Of a stretch of 64,000 nucleotides of DNA, positions 1-8,390 are shown piece by piece. This DNA comes from an uncultured Prevotellaceae bacterium (GTDB lineage Bacteria; Bacteroidota; Bacteroidia; Bacteroidales; Muribaculaceae). Every line of letters begins with the position of its first letter. Positions within the stretch are counted from its first letter, which is position 1. The position numbers were made by a program, and so were the translations under genes. The notes beneath the pieces were generated by a model. The model worked only from the letters and a program-made list of their open reading frames with translations. It searched no databases and was not told where the DNA came from. Location of the stretch: assembly GCA_900318335.1 (NCBI GenBank), contig ONKF01000020.1, positions 1 to 64,000 of the forward strand, written 5' to 3'.

Positions 1-162
1 TTCACTATAGTATTGGTCGTATGATGGAAATTGGCCTATGTTATCATAATAACACACCCATTTAATTCCCTCGCGCACGAAGGGAATGTACTCGTACTCC
101 TGTGCCACCATCTGGGTCATGCCCAGCAGGGCAAACAGCATCATTAAAATTGTCTTCTTCAT
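1..162 (-). CDS. Secreted protein, N-terminal part only
   Basis: The first 54 codons of a minus-strand gene that runs off the left edge. The translation opens with a clear signal peptide (MKKTILMMLFALLGMTQMVA, cleavage likely after VAQ), then a short region rich in Tyr and Trp. This pattern is common in small exported Bacteroidales proteins, often with repeats or DUF domains further on. Too little is present to name a family. The start is the ATG at 160-162, because it gives the signal peptide exactly. The 275 bp upstream, before the next gene, hold only AT-rich non-coding DNA. Confidence 0.7.
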   Translation of the reverse strand, partial: MKKTILMMLFALLGMTQMVAQEYEYIPFVREGIKWVCYYDNIGQFPSYDQYYSE

Positions 163-354
163 AGTCGTTGTTTGTTTTGGATTGTTAATAATTAGTTTAT
201 TTATAAGTTGACTTCTGTAAATGATTGAGACTGAAAAGGGTCCCGGCCTTGAAAATATGTTGACCGGCATTTGCCGTGTTGTTTTCTATGCGATTGGAGT
301 CATATTTGGGTTATCTGACTCAGTTTGTTGAGAAATCTTTGATGAATAATCACG

Positions 355-445
355 CGAAATCGCTAAGCCGCGAAGCATGATGAATATAAGGGATTATGCT
401 TATTTTCCGAATCCGTGTAATTAGCGAAATTCGTGGTTTACTCGC
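355..445. repeat. Degenerate 'aattcgtgtaattagcg' intergenic sequence
   Basis: A stretch made of near-repeated words (ccgtgtaattagcg, aaattcgtgg, atcgctaagccgcg) beside a truncated gene. Similar words recur at 3070-3095 (gttcgtgtaattcgccgtt) and 59050-59075 (aattcgaattacgcgaatt). They have no coding meaning and look like one family of short intergenic repeats. Confidence 0.4.
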
Positions 446-710
446 CGACGAGTACATTATAGGAGTTATAGAGGTAGGTGTCACCGAAAGTCATGTGTCC
501 GCCAGCGCCACCGTTGTCGTAATTGCCGAACACCTTCAGGACCGTTACCGTGTCAAGCCACTGCAGGTAGGCGGGGTTGATAGAGTTTGGATCGAAAGGG
601 TTGACGCCGACTTCTGCTCGACCACTGGGGAAAATTGTTAACTGTGCGCTCATTTGGCTGGAACATGCCAGCAGGCAGATCACTGCCAGAATAAAATAAA
701 TCTTTTTCAT
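438..710 (-). CDS. Short exported protein, probably a truncated copy of a longer one
   Basis: 90 codons. The N-terminus is a lipoprotein-like signal (ILAVICLLACSSQMSA). The mature part (FPSGRAEVGVNPFDP, then VLKVFGNYDNGGAGGHMTFG) resembles, from memory, the start of the longer Bacteroidales proteins that end in a tail-spike/S74 peptidase-like module. Here a stop follows directly after NVLVGE, where I would expect the chain to continue. The sequence after the stop is the degenerate intergenic repeat. I therefore suspect a 3' truncation. It could still be translated as a small lipoprotein. The neighbours on both sides are also small secreted proteins on the same strand. Confidence 0.5.
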   Translation of the reverse strand: MKKIYFILAVICLLACSSQMSAQLTIFPSGRAEVGVNPFDPNSINPAYLQWLDTVTVLKVFGNYDNGGAGGHMTFGDTYLYNSYNVLVGE

Positions 711-778
711 GTTACAGAAGTTTATAGTTTTTATGAAAGGTGAAATTTGCCGATTTCATCGAATAAATCGGGCGTTTT

Positions 779-1147
779 TTAGTAGTTGGTAAAGTAGCCC
801 TCATAGATGTTGTTATAAGGGGTGGAGATGACAATCTTGTAGTCGTCATCGGGGAGCGTTGAGACATCAATCGTGTCACCATAGCCGTTAACCGCGGTGA
901 AAAGCACAACCTGCAAGGTTGACAGCGAGACGATGTCCACATCATAGGAGCTGGCAAAGCCATCTGCGACAAGGATAATCTCCTGATTATCGTCATCATA
1001 ATACACTTCGGGCTTGTCGGCGGGGTCGAAAAACTCGCCATGGTCACCGACTGCTCCACCATTTTGAATCACAATAGGTCGCCTGTCAGCCCACAATGCC
1101 AAGCATGTGAGAGCACTTAATAGAATGAATAGTATAACTTTTTTCAT
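779..1147 (-). CDS. DUF3244-like small secreted protein
   Basis: A 122-residue protein with an N-terminal signal peptide (VILFILLSALTCLALW, then ADRRPI). The mature part is one small beta-rich domain with an acidic DPADKPEVYYDDDNQEI stretch and a C-terminal YKIVISTPYNNIYEGYF. Length, signal and the 'V.V.S..G..IY.G.F' ending fit the DUF3244 family of Bacteroidetes, a periplasmic or surface domain of unknown function. Family assignment is by pattern recall only. It shares a strand with the secreted proteins on both sides, but the gaps of about 70 and 170 bp do not prove an operon. Confidence 0.6.
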   Translation of the reverse strand: MKKVILFILLSALTCLALWADRRPIVIQNGGAVGDHGEFFDPADKPEVYYDDDNQEIILVADGFASSYDVDIVSLSTLQVVLFTAVNGYGDTIDVSTLPDDDYKIVISTPYNNIYEGYFTNY

Positions 1148-1313
1148 AATAAATTTAGGTATTGGTTCACTACTGCAAAATTACATTCTATTCTCCCAAT
1201 ACTCCAAATTTATCTATTATACACGATACTGCATATACGACTGGTTATCAGTGAATTAAAAATAAAAATTTTATACACCCTTTTGAGATGTATCGATAAG
1301 AGCGTGTTTTTAA

Positions 1314-2984
1314 TCAATGATTGTCTTGCAGGTAGTTATTTATATATTGCATGACACTCGTCTCAAGTCCCATTTTTTTTGCAAGTCGTTGTCTAATGGT
1401 TCCTATACTAGAGGGATTAGAGTAGCCCATAATAATTGCTATTTGAACACAGGAAAAACCAAGTATAGACAAAGCCAACAACATCATATCCCGGCTATCA
1501 AGATTAGGATACTTGTTCTTTGTGTTTGACATGATATTATTAAATCTCAAGTCAATATAATCATTCAATTTTGACCATTTTTCTTTGTTTTGGTCCCTGA
1601 ATTGAATGATGTTCCTGATTCTCGTTACCAGTTTATCATTAGGAGCATAATAGCATTCCTCAATGACCTCGCGCATGAGCCATAAATGTGAATCAAAATA
1701 TTCCTTTAGTCCCTGATCTTTTATTTTCAAGTCATTTATTCTTTCTTGTAGCTCATTAGTCTCGCATACATGTGAATGAAATTCAGACTTTAAATCCGCT
1801 ATTATTCTATCATATTGATGAGAGCGACGATAATAAAGATAAGACGATAAAAATAGAATGCTAAGGGCTAAAATAATAATTCCTATGAGACAGATTTTGT
1901 TTAACCGATTCTGCCTATTGCTATTGTAAGCGAAGTTTTTATCCTGAGAAATCTCTGTTTGCATGATTCTCATCGGTGTATCAAGTTTCTGTAATGAATC
2001 TTCTATGGCCTTGCATTTATTGTCTAACAATTGATATGTAATCTTATCACCTTTCGCGAGAGCAACTTCACTCAAACTTTCAAGATACGATATCTCTTCA
2101 ATCACATTAGAGAATATAGGCTGTCCATAAAGACTCAATAAGAATTCAGCTGAGTCTGGCATTCCTAATTTGGAATAAATAGTAGCAGCATTAGTGTAAA
2201 ATTCAATACTTTGTTTCTTGTTTTGTAAAGCTAGCATTTCATGTATCAAATCACAGGCAATACGATATTTCTTTTGGACATGATAAGTTTGAATAAGGCT
2301 ATTGATGCTTTTAATATAGTTATCTGTATCATTCAGTTCATAAGCATATTCTTTTGCGGAAAGCAATATAGACTCAGACTTTTTAGGATACTTTAATCGA
2401 TACAAAGATCCGAGATTAATCATACATGCCAGTTGTTGTTTGGTTTCTTGTGTTTGTAGTAAAAACCTTAAAGCAGTTTCATATTTCTCAATATGTTTCC
2501 CATCCATGGAATAATGGTCACGGTAGAGTGCACCCATTCTCATATTGGTGTAGCCCAGGTTGAAGTAGTCGGTGGGGGCGGCGGTGGCTTCGGCGTGTTT
2601 GTAGTAGAGCATGGCGGAGTCGGGGTGGCCGAGCTCTTCCATGACGGCGCCCTTGTAGATGTAGGCGCGGGTGAGTTTTTCGCGCTCGCCATCGTGGCGG
2701 CGGTAGTAGGCCAGAGCGCGGTTGATGTCGCTGTCGCTGGTGGCAGTGATGTAGCAACGGTAGCGGGCCTGGGTGAGCAGCAGGTCACGGTAGGCACGGT
2801 CACCCTCACGGGTGAGGCTGGCGGGATCGACGGCCTGGACGAGCGCGAGGGCGCTGTCGGGCACGTCGTGCATCAGGCTGTCGGCCACCGCGAGCCGCGC
2901 ATCATATCGGTGCATGCCCCCACAGCCCGTGACCACCGCCACGAGCACCAGGGCTACTACAATGACCGATAATATGTTTTTCAT
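1314..2984 (-). CDS. TPR membrane protein with C-terminal LuxR-like HTH
   Basis: A 556-residue protein with a lipobox-like signal (VAVVTGC, Cys about 21). About 330 residues of helical TPR-type repeats follow. There is one transmembrane helix at about 362-384 (ICLIGIIILALSILFLSSYL), a cytoplasmic coiled coil (about 390-430) and a C-terminal helix-turn-helix-like end (SRDMMLLALSILGFSCVQI, then IGTIRQRLAKKMG). This is the layout of the large Bacteroidetes family of membrane-bound TPR regulators, thought to pass a periplasmic signal to an inner DNA-binding domain. The target is unknown. The first ~155 codons (2515-2984) are strongly GC-rich, while the rest is AT-rich with a sharp change, so the gene looks mosaic. 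Confidence 0.75.
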   Translation of the reverse strand: MKNILSVIVVALVLVAVVTGCGGMHRYDARLAVADSLMHDVPDSALALVQAVDPASLTREGDRAYRDLLLTQARYRCYITATSDSDINRALAYYRRHDGEREKLTRAYIYKGAVMEELGHPDSAMLYYKHAEATAAPTDYFNLGYTNMRMGALYRDHYSMDGKHIEKYETALRFLLQTQETKQQLACMINLGSLYRLKYPKKSESILLSAKEYAYELNDTDNYIKSINSLIQTYHVQKKYRIACDLIHEMLALQNKKQSIEFYTNAATIYSKLGMPDSAEFLLSLYGQPIFSNVIEEISYLESLSEVALAKGDKITYQLLDNKCKAIEDSLQKLDTPMRIMQTEISQDKNFAYNSNRQNRLNKICLIGIIILALSILFLSSYLYYRRSHQYDRIIADLKSEFHSHVCETNELQERINDLKIKDQGLKEYFDSHLWLMREVIEECYYAPNDKLVTRIRNIIQFRDQNKEKWSKLNDYIDLRFNNIMSNTKNKYPNLDSRDMMLLALSILGFSCVQIAIIMGYSNPSSIGTIRQRLAKKMGLETSVMQYINNYLQDNH

Positions 2985-3096
2985 ACTTTTTCATACCGCA
3001 AAGGTAATAAAAATATGCTCGCTGCGCTCGCAGTTTAAAGTTTAATGTTTAAAGGGGGCGGAGGCACTTCGCTTAGTTCGTGTAATTCGCCGTTAG

Positions 3097-3358
3097 AAAA
3101 AGAAGACAAGAAATACAAGAAACACAATTTATTGATAATCAATTTATTGTACTTCTTGTATTTCTTGTTTTCAATATTAAATATTTGTTGTTTTTGTTGT
3201 AAAAGGGTTGTTATGGTTGTTTGAAAAAAACTTAGCGGCTTGGCGTGCACTGTAAAAAAGAAGACAAGAAATACAAATAATACAATTTGTTGATAATCAA
3301 TTTATTGTACTTCTTGTATTTCTTGTTTTCAATATTAAATATTTGTTGTTTTTGTTGT
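3097..3358. repeat. Two direct copies of a 104-bp hairpin-forming intergenic unit
   Basis: Copy 1 is 3097-3200 and copy 2 is 3255-3358; they are nearly identical. Each holds a long imperfect inverted repeat (acaagaaatacaa against ttgtatttcttgt) and ends in the same gttgtttttgttgt string. Both are followed by a 'gaaaaac-tt-gcggct' word. They fill most of the 404-bp gap between the TPR gene start and the tdk stop. The hairpin may serve as the tdk terminator on the minus strand. No gene is visible in the gap. Confidence 0.85.
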
Positions 3359-3388
3359 TTGAAAAACTTTGCGGCTCTAAAGGTTTGG

Positions 3389-4018
3389 CTATTCGTCGTT
3401 AAATTTGATGGCGTTGCGGCTGGTGCTCTCGATGCGGCGGTTGCGCCAGCAGCGGCGGCACAGTGAGACGTACTTGTCGTCGCCGCCGATTTCGACCTGG
3501 TTACCGTCGGTGACGATGTTACCCTGGGAGTCGATGCGCGCGTTGATGATGGTCTTGCGGCCGCAGGAGCAAGTGGACTTGATTTCCTCGATGGTGTCGG
3601 CCAGTTCCATCAGGCGTCGGGAGCCTTCAAACAGGTGGGACTGGAAGTCGGTTCTCAGGCCATAGCACACGACGTTAACACCGTAGTCGTCCACGATGCG
3701 GGCGAGCTGGTCGATCTGGGCCGGGGACAGGAACTGGGCCTCGTCGATGAGGATCCAGTCCTTGACCACCAGCGTGCGGTCAAACATTTCCTTGAGCATT
3801 TCATACAGGTCACTCTCGGGGTATATCCATGAGCACTTGCGCTCGATGCCGATGCGCGAGCGGATGACGTTGTCCTTCTCGCGGTCGTCGATGATGGGTT
3901 TCATGCACAGGTATTGCATGCCACGCTCCTCGAAGTTGTAGGCCTGGGTGAGCAGCATAGCGGTCTTGGCCGATCCCATGGTGCCGTACTTGAAATATAA
4001 TTTCCCTGTTCCGTTCAT
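3389..4018 (-). CDS. tdk: Thymidine kinase
   Basis: A 209-residue type II thymidine kinase that phosphorylates thymidine to dTMP with ATP in the salvage pathway. Seen: P-loop GTMGSAKT (12-19), Walker B-type LIDEAQFL (90-97), and a structural zinc site from CSC at 150-152 and CRRC at 187-190. The DRE...IRSRIG stretch of the substrate lasso region is also present. Length is normal for the family. It stands alone on the minus strand, with its own promoter in the upstream gap (TAACTTTG at 4116-4123). The de novo thymidylate genes thyA-folA are far away at 51-52 kb. Confidence 0.95.
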   Translation of the reverse strand: MNGTGKLYFKYGTMGSAKTAMLLTQAYNFEERGMQYLCMKPIIDDREKDNVIRSRIGIERKCSWIYPESDLYEMLKEMFDRTLVVKDWILIDEAQFLSPAQIDQLARIVDDYGVNVVCYGLRTDFQSHLFEGSRRLMELADTIEEIKSTCSCGRKTIINARIDSQGNIVTDGNQVEIGGDDKYVSLCRRCWRNRRIESTSRNAIKFNDE

Positions 4019-4115
4019 GCTCGATAGTGATAAAATGCCTGGTTAGGCTTTAGGTTTTTGCTTTAGTTGTCAGGTAAATAGCCTGGGGCAGTCCAGTTGC
4101 CGAAAAGGCCGACAA

Positions 4116-4149
4116 CAAAGTTACTGTTTTCCCTCCATTCGGCAACAAA
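4116..4149 (-). promoter_or_regulatory. Promoter of tdk
   Basis: On the minus strand TAACTTTG (4116-4123) fits the Bacteroidetes -7 box, with TTTG at 4146-4149 as -33 box and a 22-bp spacer. The predicted start leaves about 90 nt of leader before tdk. Confidence 0.6.
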
Positions 4150-4203
4150 AATCCCGCCAAAAAGTTATTAACACATCAACCTTGTTCATGTATAACAAGA
4201 GCA

Positions 4204-4234
4204 AACGACAACTGCCACATGGGCAGTTGCCGTT
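4204..4234 (-). terminator. Hairpin after the zinc-ribbon gene
   Basis: A 13-bp stem (aacggcaactgcc / ggcagttgtcgtt on the minus strand, one G-T pair) with a 5-nt loop, followed by TTGCTCTTGTT. It lies about 110 bp past the stop of the zinc-ribbon gene. The rest of the 329-bp gap holds only the tdk promoter. Confidence 0.6.
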
Positions 4235-4347
4235 GCGTTGCTTGTGATGGGAGAAACCCGATATTTCAGTTAGGCGGTGTTGTTGACCGGCTCTAACTGC
4301 TGAGTTCTCGCCACTCACCTTCAAGCCTGAGGGCGCAGGGGCTTGAA

Positions 4348-5124
4348 TTATTTGTTCTTGGCGTCCTCGGGAGCGATACCTACCAGCTCGGGGTCGATGA
4401 GAATGCGTCCGCAGTACTCACAGACGATGACCTTCTTGTGCATCTTGATCTCCATCTGGCGCTGTGCGGGGATGCGGTTGAAGCAACCTCCACAGGCGTT
4501 GCGCTGCACGGCGACGATGCCCAGACCGTTGCGGGTGTTCTTGCGGATGCGCTTGAACGCGGTCAACAGTCTCTCCTCGATCTTGTTCTCCTGCTTCTTG
4601 GCCTTCTCACGCAGGGTTTCCTCCTTGGCCTTGTTCTCGGAGACGATCTCGTTGAGCTCGCTCTTCTTCTCCTCGAGCGCGTGTTCACGGTCGTTGCACA
4701 TCTCCCTGGCCTTCTCAATCTCGGCCTGGAGAGCCTCGGCCTTGCGGCTGGCCTCGTTGATGCGCTTCTCGGCGAGTTCGATGTTCAGGTTCTGGTACTC
4801 GATCTCCTTGGTGAGGTAGTCATACTCACGGTTGTTGCGCACGTTGTCCTGATCGGCGGTGTACTTCTCGATCAGTTCCTCGGCCTGCTGCCTGGTGTCG
4901 CGGTTGCGGGCGATCTCGTCCTTCTGGACTGCGATTTCGTCCTCATACTTGTTCATGCGGGTGTGCAGACCGGCGATTTCGTCCTCGAGGTCCTGTACTT
5001 CCTGCGGGAGCTCGCCCCTCAGGGTCTTGATAGCGTCAATCTCGGAGAGTTTCTGCTGCAAGTCGTAGAGCGCCTTGAGTTTCTCTTCAACGGTGAGTTC
5101 TTTCTTGGGTGTTGCCATAAACAA
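4348..5124 (-). CDS. Coiled-coil protein with C-terminal C4 zinc ribbon
   Basis: A 258-residue cytoplasmic protein. Residues about 15-195 are almost all charged coiled coil, rich in E, K, R and L. The end has a zinc ribbon: ACGGCFN, then VIVCEYCGRILIDPEL, giving two CxxC pairs. This is the zf-RING_7 / CT398-like family, usually next to Nif3-like genes in many phyla, as here (Nif3 lies 105 bp upstream on the same strand). A link to nucleic-acid or secretion-related work has been proposed for the family, but the role is not settled. The start is supported by the run from MATPKKELTVEEKL; Met3 may be the real initiator. Confidence 0.85.
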   Translation of the reverse strand: MFMATPKKELTVEEKLKALYDLQQKLSEIDAIKTLRGELPQEVQDLEDEIAGLHTRMNKYEDEIAVQKDEIARNRDTRQQAEELIEKYTADQDNVRNNREYDYLTKEIEYQNLNIELAEKRINEASRKAEALQAEIEKAREMCNDREHALEEKKSELNEIVSENKAKEETLREKAKKQENKIEERLLTAFKRIRKNTRNGLGIVAVQRNACGGCFNRIPAQRQMEIKMHKKVIVCEYCGRILIDPELVGIAPEDAKNK

Positions 5125-5228
5125 TTCTTAGTTTTTAGTCCTTAGTCCTTAGTTCTTAGTCTTTAGTTTTAGATTATGGTGGAAAATGCTCGAAACTAAC
5201 AACTTAAAAACTTAAGACTTACAACTCA
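5125..5228. repeat. 'ttagtccttagttctt' type short repeat
   Basis: The gap between the Nif3 and zinc-ribbon genes is built of seven- and eight-base words: agtttttagtccttagtcc, ttagttcttagtc, then aacttaaaaacttaagac. The same words recur at 6030-6060, 15258-15310, 23405-23465, 23941-23980, 49669-49700, 56155-56180 and 56239-56280, always between genes. Confidence 0.75.
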
Positions 5229-5229
5229 A

Positions 5230-6030
5230 TTATAGATAATTTACTTGGTTCGTTTCGTTTTTTGAAAAAGCGACTGCAAAGGTAGGATTTTTTTTCTGAA
5301 TAATCTCCAAAAAAATCTCTTTTGTGAAATGCTCGCTCTCGTAGTGGCCGATGTCGGCTGTCACGATGCGCTGGCTGTTGTCCAGGAAATCGTGGTAACG
5401 CATATCGGCGGTGACGTAGAGCTGTGCGCCCATCTCGACCGCCTTGTCGAGCAGGAAACCGCCAGCTCCGCCACACAGGGCGACACGGGAGACCATGCGG
5501 TCGGCATCGCCGCTGTAACGCACGGCACCCACCTCAAAGGCGGCCTTGACCCTCTTCAACACCTCGCGGGCAGGCAACGGCTCGATGTTGCCGATGACAC
5601 CGCATCCAGCCGACGTGCTGTCCATGTCGCCATAAGGATCCACTCGGTTGCCGTCCAGGAACTCGACGTCGGTCATGCCTATCTTGTCGGCCATTCGGAA
5701 GGAGACGCCCTGCCACGCGCTGTCCATGTTGGTGTGGGCACTGTAGATGGTCACATCGTGCTTGATGGCCATAGCCACGGTGCGCTCCACCGGTGTGCGT
5801 CCCATGATTTTCTTCAGGCCGCGGAAGATGAGCGGGTGGTGAGCGATCACCAAGTTGTAGCCCAGGTCGATGGCCTCGGCGACAACGGCCTCGGTGGCGT
5901 CGGTGCACAACAGGATGCCTGTGATGTCGGCATCGGGGTTACCCACCTGGATGCCCGCATTGTCCCACTCCTCTTGAAGCCTGAGGGGGGCATATTGCTC
6001 AATCGCGTCGGTGATTTCTCGGATAATCAT
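5230..6030 (-). CDS. Nif3-like dinuclear metal-centre protein
   Basis: A 266-residue NIF3/YbgI family protein. Family members form toroidal hexamers with two metal ions per subunit, and a GTP cyclohydrolase I type 2 label is often given without firm proof. Seen: HHPLIFRG with the metal-binding His pair at 64-65, SAHTNMD (97-103), and near the C-terminus GHYESEHF, whose His and Glu usually bind metal. At 266 residues it is the short YbgI-like form and lacks the CutA-like insert of many ~365-residue versions. It sits directly upstream of the zinc-ribbon gene, a widely conserved pairing. Confidence 0.9.
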   Translation of the reverse strand: MIIREITDAIEQYAPLRLQEEWDNAGIQVGNPDADITGILLCTDATEAVVAEAIDLGYNLVIAHHPLIFRGLKKIMGRTPVERTVAMAIKHDVTIYSAHTNMDSAWQGVSFRMADKIGMTDVEFLDGNRVDPYGDMDSTSAGCGVIGNIEPLPAREVLKRVKAAFEVGAVRYSGDADRMVSRVALCGGAGGFLLDKAVEMGAQLYVTADMRYHDFLDNSQRIVTADIGHYESEHFTKEIFLEIIQKKNPTFAVAFSKNETNQVNYL

Positions 6031-6198
6031 TTTTTAGTTTTTAGTCCTTGGTCCTTAGTGAGGATGTGTCATAATAGACCTCTGGATTTTTAATCGGCCT
6101 GACGGCCGAGAAATTAAACAATTTTTTGCTTAATTTCTCCGTGCGTTGCACGGATGAAATCATAGATGAGAATTATGGCACATCCTCCTATAAACTGA

Positions 6199-7880
6199 TT
6201 AAATTTTGCCCTCGGCCTTGAGACGGTCGCGGTCCACGTCGATGTAGAGCTCGTCGAGCTGGCCCTGGTCAACGGGGCTGGGAGCGTCGAGCATGACGTC
6301 GCGTCCGCTGTTGTTCTTGGGGAAGGCGATGCAGTCGCGGATGCTGTCCAGACCGGCCATGATCGACACGAAGCGGTCGAAACCGAAAGCCAGACCAGCG
6401 TGGGGAGGTGCACCGTACTTGAAGGCGTTGATCAGGAAGCCGAACTGTGCCATGGCACGCTCGGGTGTGAAGCCCAGGATGTCAAACATCTTGGCCTGGA
6501 GCTTGCCGTCATGGATACGGAGGCTGCCGCCACCTACCTCGATGCCGTTGCACACAAAGTCATAGGCCTTGGCGCGAACCTGCTCGGGATGCTCGTCGAG
6601 CAGGGGGATATCGTCGGGGTTGGGCATGGTGAACGGGTGGTGCGTTGCCATCAGGCGCTGCTCCTCGTCACTCCACTCAAACAGCGGGAAGTCGATAATC
6701 CACAGGCACTCGAACTTGTCTTTGTCCCTCAGGCCCAGGCGGTCGCCCATCTCCAGACGCAGGGTGCACAGTTGCACGCGGGTCTTGTTGGCGTTGTCGC
6801 CGCTCATGATCAGGACGAGGTCACCGTCGTTGGCGCCCATCTTCTCCTTGAGCTGCTGCCATACGGCGGGCTCATAGAACTTATCGATGCTGCTCTTGAC
6901 AGTGCCGTCGGCATTGAACTTGACATATACCAAACCCTTGGCGCCCACTTGTGGACGTTTAACGAAGTCCACAAGGCCGTCGAGCTGCTTGCGGGTGTAG
7001 TCGGCACAGCCGGGGGCGCAGATGGCGCCAATGTAGTTGGCCTCGTTGAACACGGGGAAGGTGCCGGTGCCCTTGAGCACGTCATCGACCTCGACAAAGG
7101 TCATGCCGAAGCGGCGGTCGGGCTTATCGCTACCATACAGGCGCATCGCGTCGTGCCAGGTCATCTGGTCGAGCTTCTCAGGCAGATCCACGTTGCGGAC
7201 TTTCTTGAATAGGTGGCGGGCGAGACCCTCAAAGACCTCGATGACGTCCTCCTGGTCAACAAAGCTCATCTCGCAGTCGATCTGGGTGAACTCGGGCTGA
7301 CGGTCGGCACGCAGGTCCTCGTCGCGGAAACACTTGGCAATCTGGAAATAGCGGTCACACCCTCGGGGGTGGAACCGATCAGGATAGGAGTCTCGACCTC
7401 CAGGAAGCCCTTGTCGTCAAGGTAGTTGCGGATGAGGATGGCCATGTCGTGGCGCAACTCGAGGTTGCGGCGCACGGCATTGCGGCGCAGGTCCAGATAG
7501 CGGTATTTCATTCTCAGGTCGTCGCCACCGTCGGTGTTGTCCTCGATGGTGAACGGCGGCGTGATGCTCTCGCTCAGGATGTTGAGTTTGTTGGCAATGA
7601 TCTCGATGTCACCCGTGGGGATGTTGGCGTTCTTGCTCGAGCGCTCGGCCACGGTGCCCTCGACCTGGATGACAAATTCACGTCCCAGGTGGTTGGCCTG
7701 CTCACACAGGTCAGCGTCTACCTCATTGTTAAACACGATTTGGGTGATGCCATAGCGGTCACGCAGGTCAACAAAGGTCATGCCGCCCATCTTGCGGGTG
7801 CGCTGTACCCAACCTGCCAGAGTCACGACTTCGCCCACATTGGCAAGACGAAGTTCGCCGTTAGTCTTGGTTCTATACAT
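6199..7880 (-). pseudogene. aspS: Aspartyl-tRNA synthetase, interrupted by a ~100-nt deletion
   Basis: Two adjoining frames make one class II aspartyl-tRNA synthetase. The first (7266-7880) has the OB-fold anticodon domain and the start of the catalytic domain to LIGSTPEG. The second resumes at [17 protein letters not shown] and runs to the normal C-terminus with [12 protein letters not shown] motif 3. Between STPEG and DRYFQ the family has about 34 residues (ARDFVVPSR...QTLKQLLM) that are absent. The junction is at about 7356-7362 and shifts the frame. aspS is essential, so this may be an assembly or sequencing error, or a second copy may exist. Codon use and composition match the neighbours. 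Upstream and downstream genes are intact. Confidence 0.9.
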
Positions 7881-8030
7881 TGTTGAATTTTGTATTGTTA
7901 GGGTTGTTTTATCGTTGTTGTCGTTTCAAACATACAAAGTTACTACATTCTTGTCACAATTGTGCCCCTTAAGGGCAAAAAAATATGAAATTCACCCGAA
8001 ATGGCTTGCGGGTTCAGGAAATTAATGGAC

Positions 8031-8210
8031 GTTGACTTGGGGTCGAAGGTAGGCTTCGTTTCGGGATTGCAAATAAAAAAATGCGATTTTTATTTGGCAC
8101 TCCGCTCAACTTGCACTACCGTTGACTTGGGGTCGAAGGTAGGCTGCGTTTCGGGATTGCAAATAAAAAAATGTGATTTTTATTTGGCACTCCGCTCAAC
8201 TTGCACTACC
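8031..8210. repeat. Two tandem 90-bp units upstream of tRNA-Pro
   Basis: Copy 1 is 8031-8120 and copy 2 is 8121-8210, head to tail with only two differences seen. Each unit carries the tatttggcactccgctc segment with the -33 box of the tRNA promoter. Only copy 2 is followed by an intact -7 box (actacctttg); copy 1 reads actaccgttg. The duplication has copied the upstream promoter half. Confidence 0.9.
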
Positions 8211-8214
8211 TTTG
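8183..8214 (+). promoter_or_regulatory. Promoter of tRNA-Pro
   Basis: TTTG (8183-8186), a 20-bp spacer and TACCTTTG (8207-8214) match the Bacteroidetes housekeeping consensus. The expected start is 10-15 bp before the tRNA. Confidence 0.8.
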
Positions 8215-8235
8215 CACCGCTCAAAACGAGAGCAA

Positions 8236-8310
8236 CGGGGTGTAGCGCAGTCCGGTTAGCGCGCCTGCTTTGGGAGCAGGAGGTCCCTGGTTCGAATCCA
8301 GGTACCCCGA
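8236..8310 (+). tRNA. tRNA-Pro (TGG)
   Basis: A full cloverleaf can be drawn: acceptor stem CGGGGTG/TACCCCG, discriminator A, anticodon stem CCTGC/GCAGG with loop TTTGGGA (anticodon TGG), and T arm GGTTCGAATCC. CCA is not fully encoded. Confidence 0.95.
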
Positions 8311-8338
8311 CATACAGACACTAGCAATGGTAATGACA

Positions 8339-8365
8339 AGCGGCAGGGCGTAAAGCCCTGCCGCT
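8339..8365. terminator. Terminator between tRNA-Pro and the Omp28-like gene
   Basis: A perfect 11-bp stem AGCGGCAGGGC / GCCCTGCCGCT with loop gtaaa, followed by gttgttt. It lies between convergent transcripts and may serve both. Confidence 0.75.
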
Positions 8366-8390
8366 GTTGTTTATGGTGGCTAATAGGGAA

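Noticed and set aside
4438..5145. A 235-codon frame antisense to the zinc-ribbon gene
   Set aside because: Leu-rich shadow of a coiled-coil gene; no start context and no recognisable domain.
8031..8210. Possible CRISPR array
   Set aside because: Only two head-to-tail units with no spacers and no cas genes.
8001..8324. A 107-codon frame across the 90-bp repeats and tRNA-Pro
   Set aside because: It is made of the two repeat units and the tRNA itself; it repeats its own peptide and has no family pattern.
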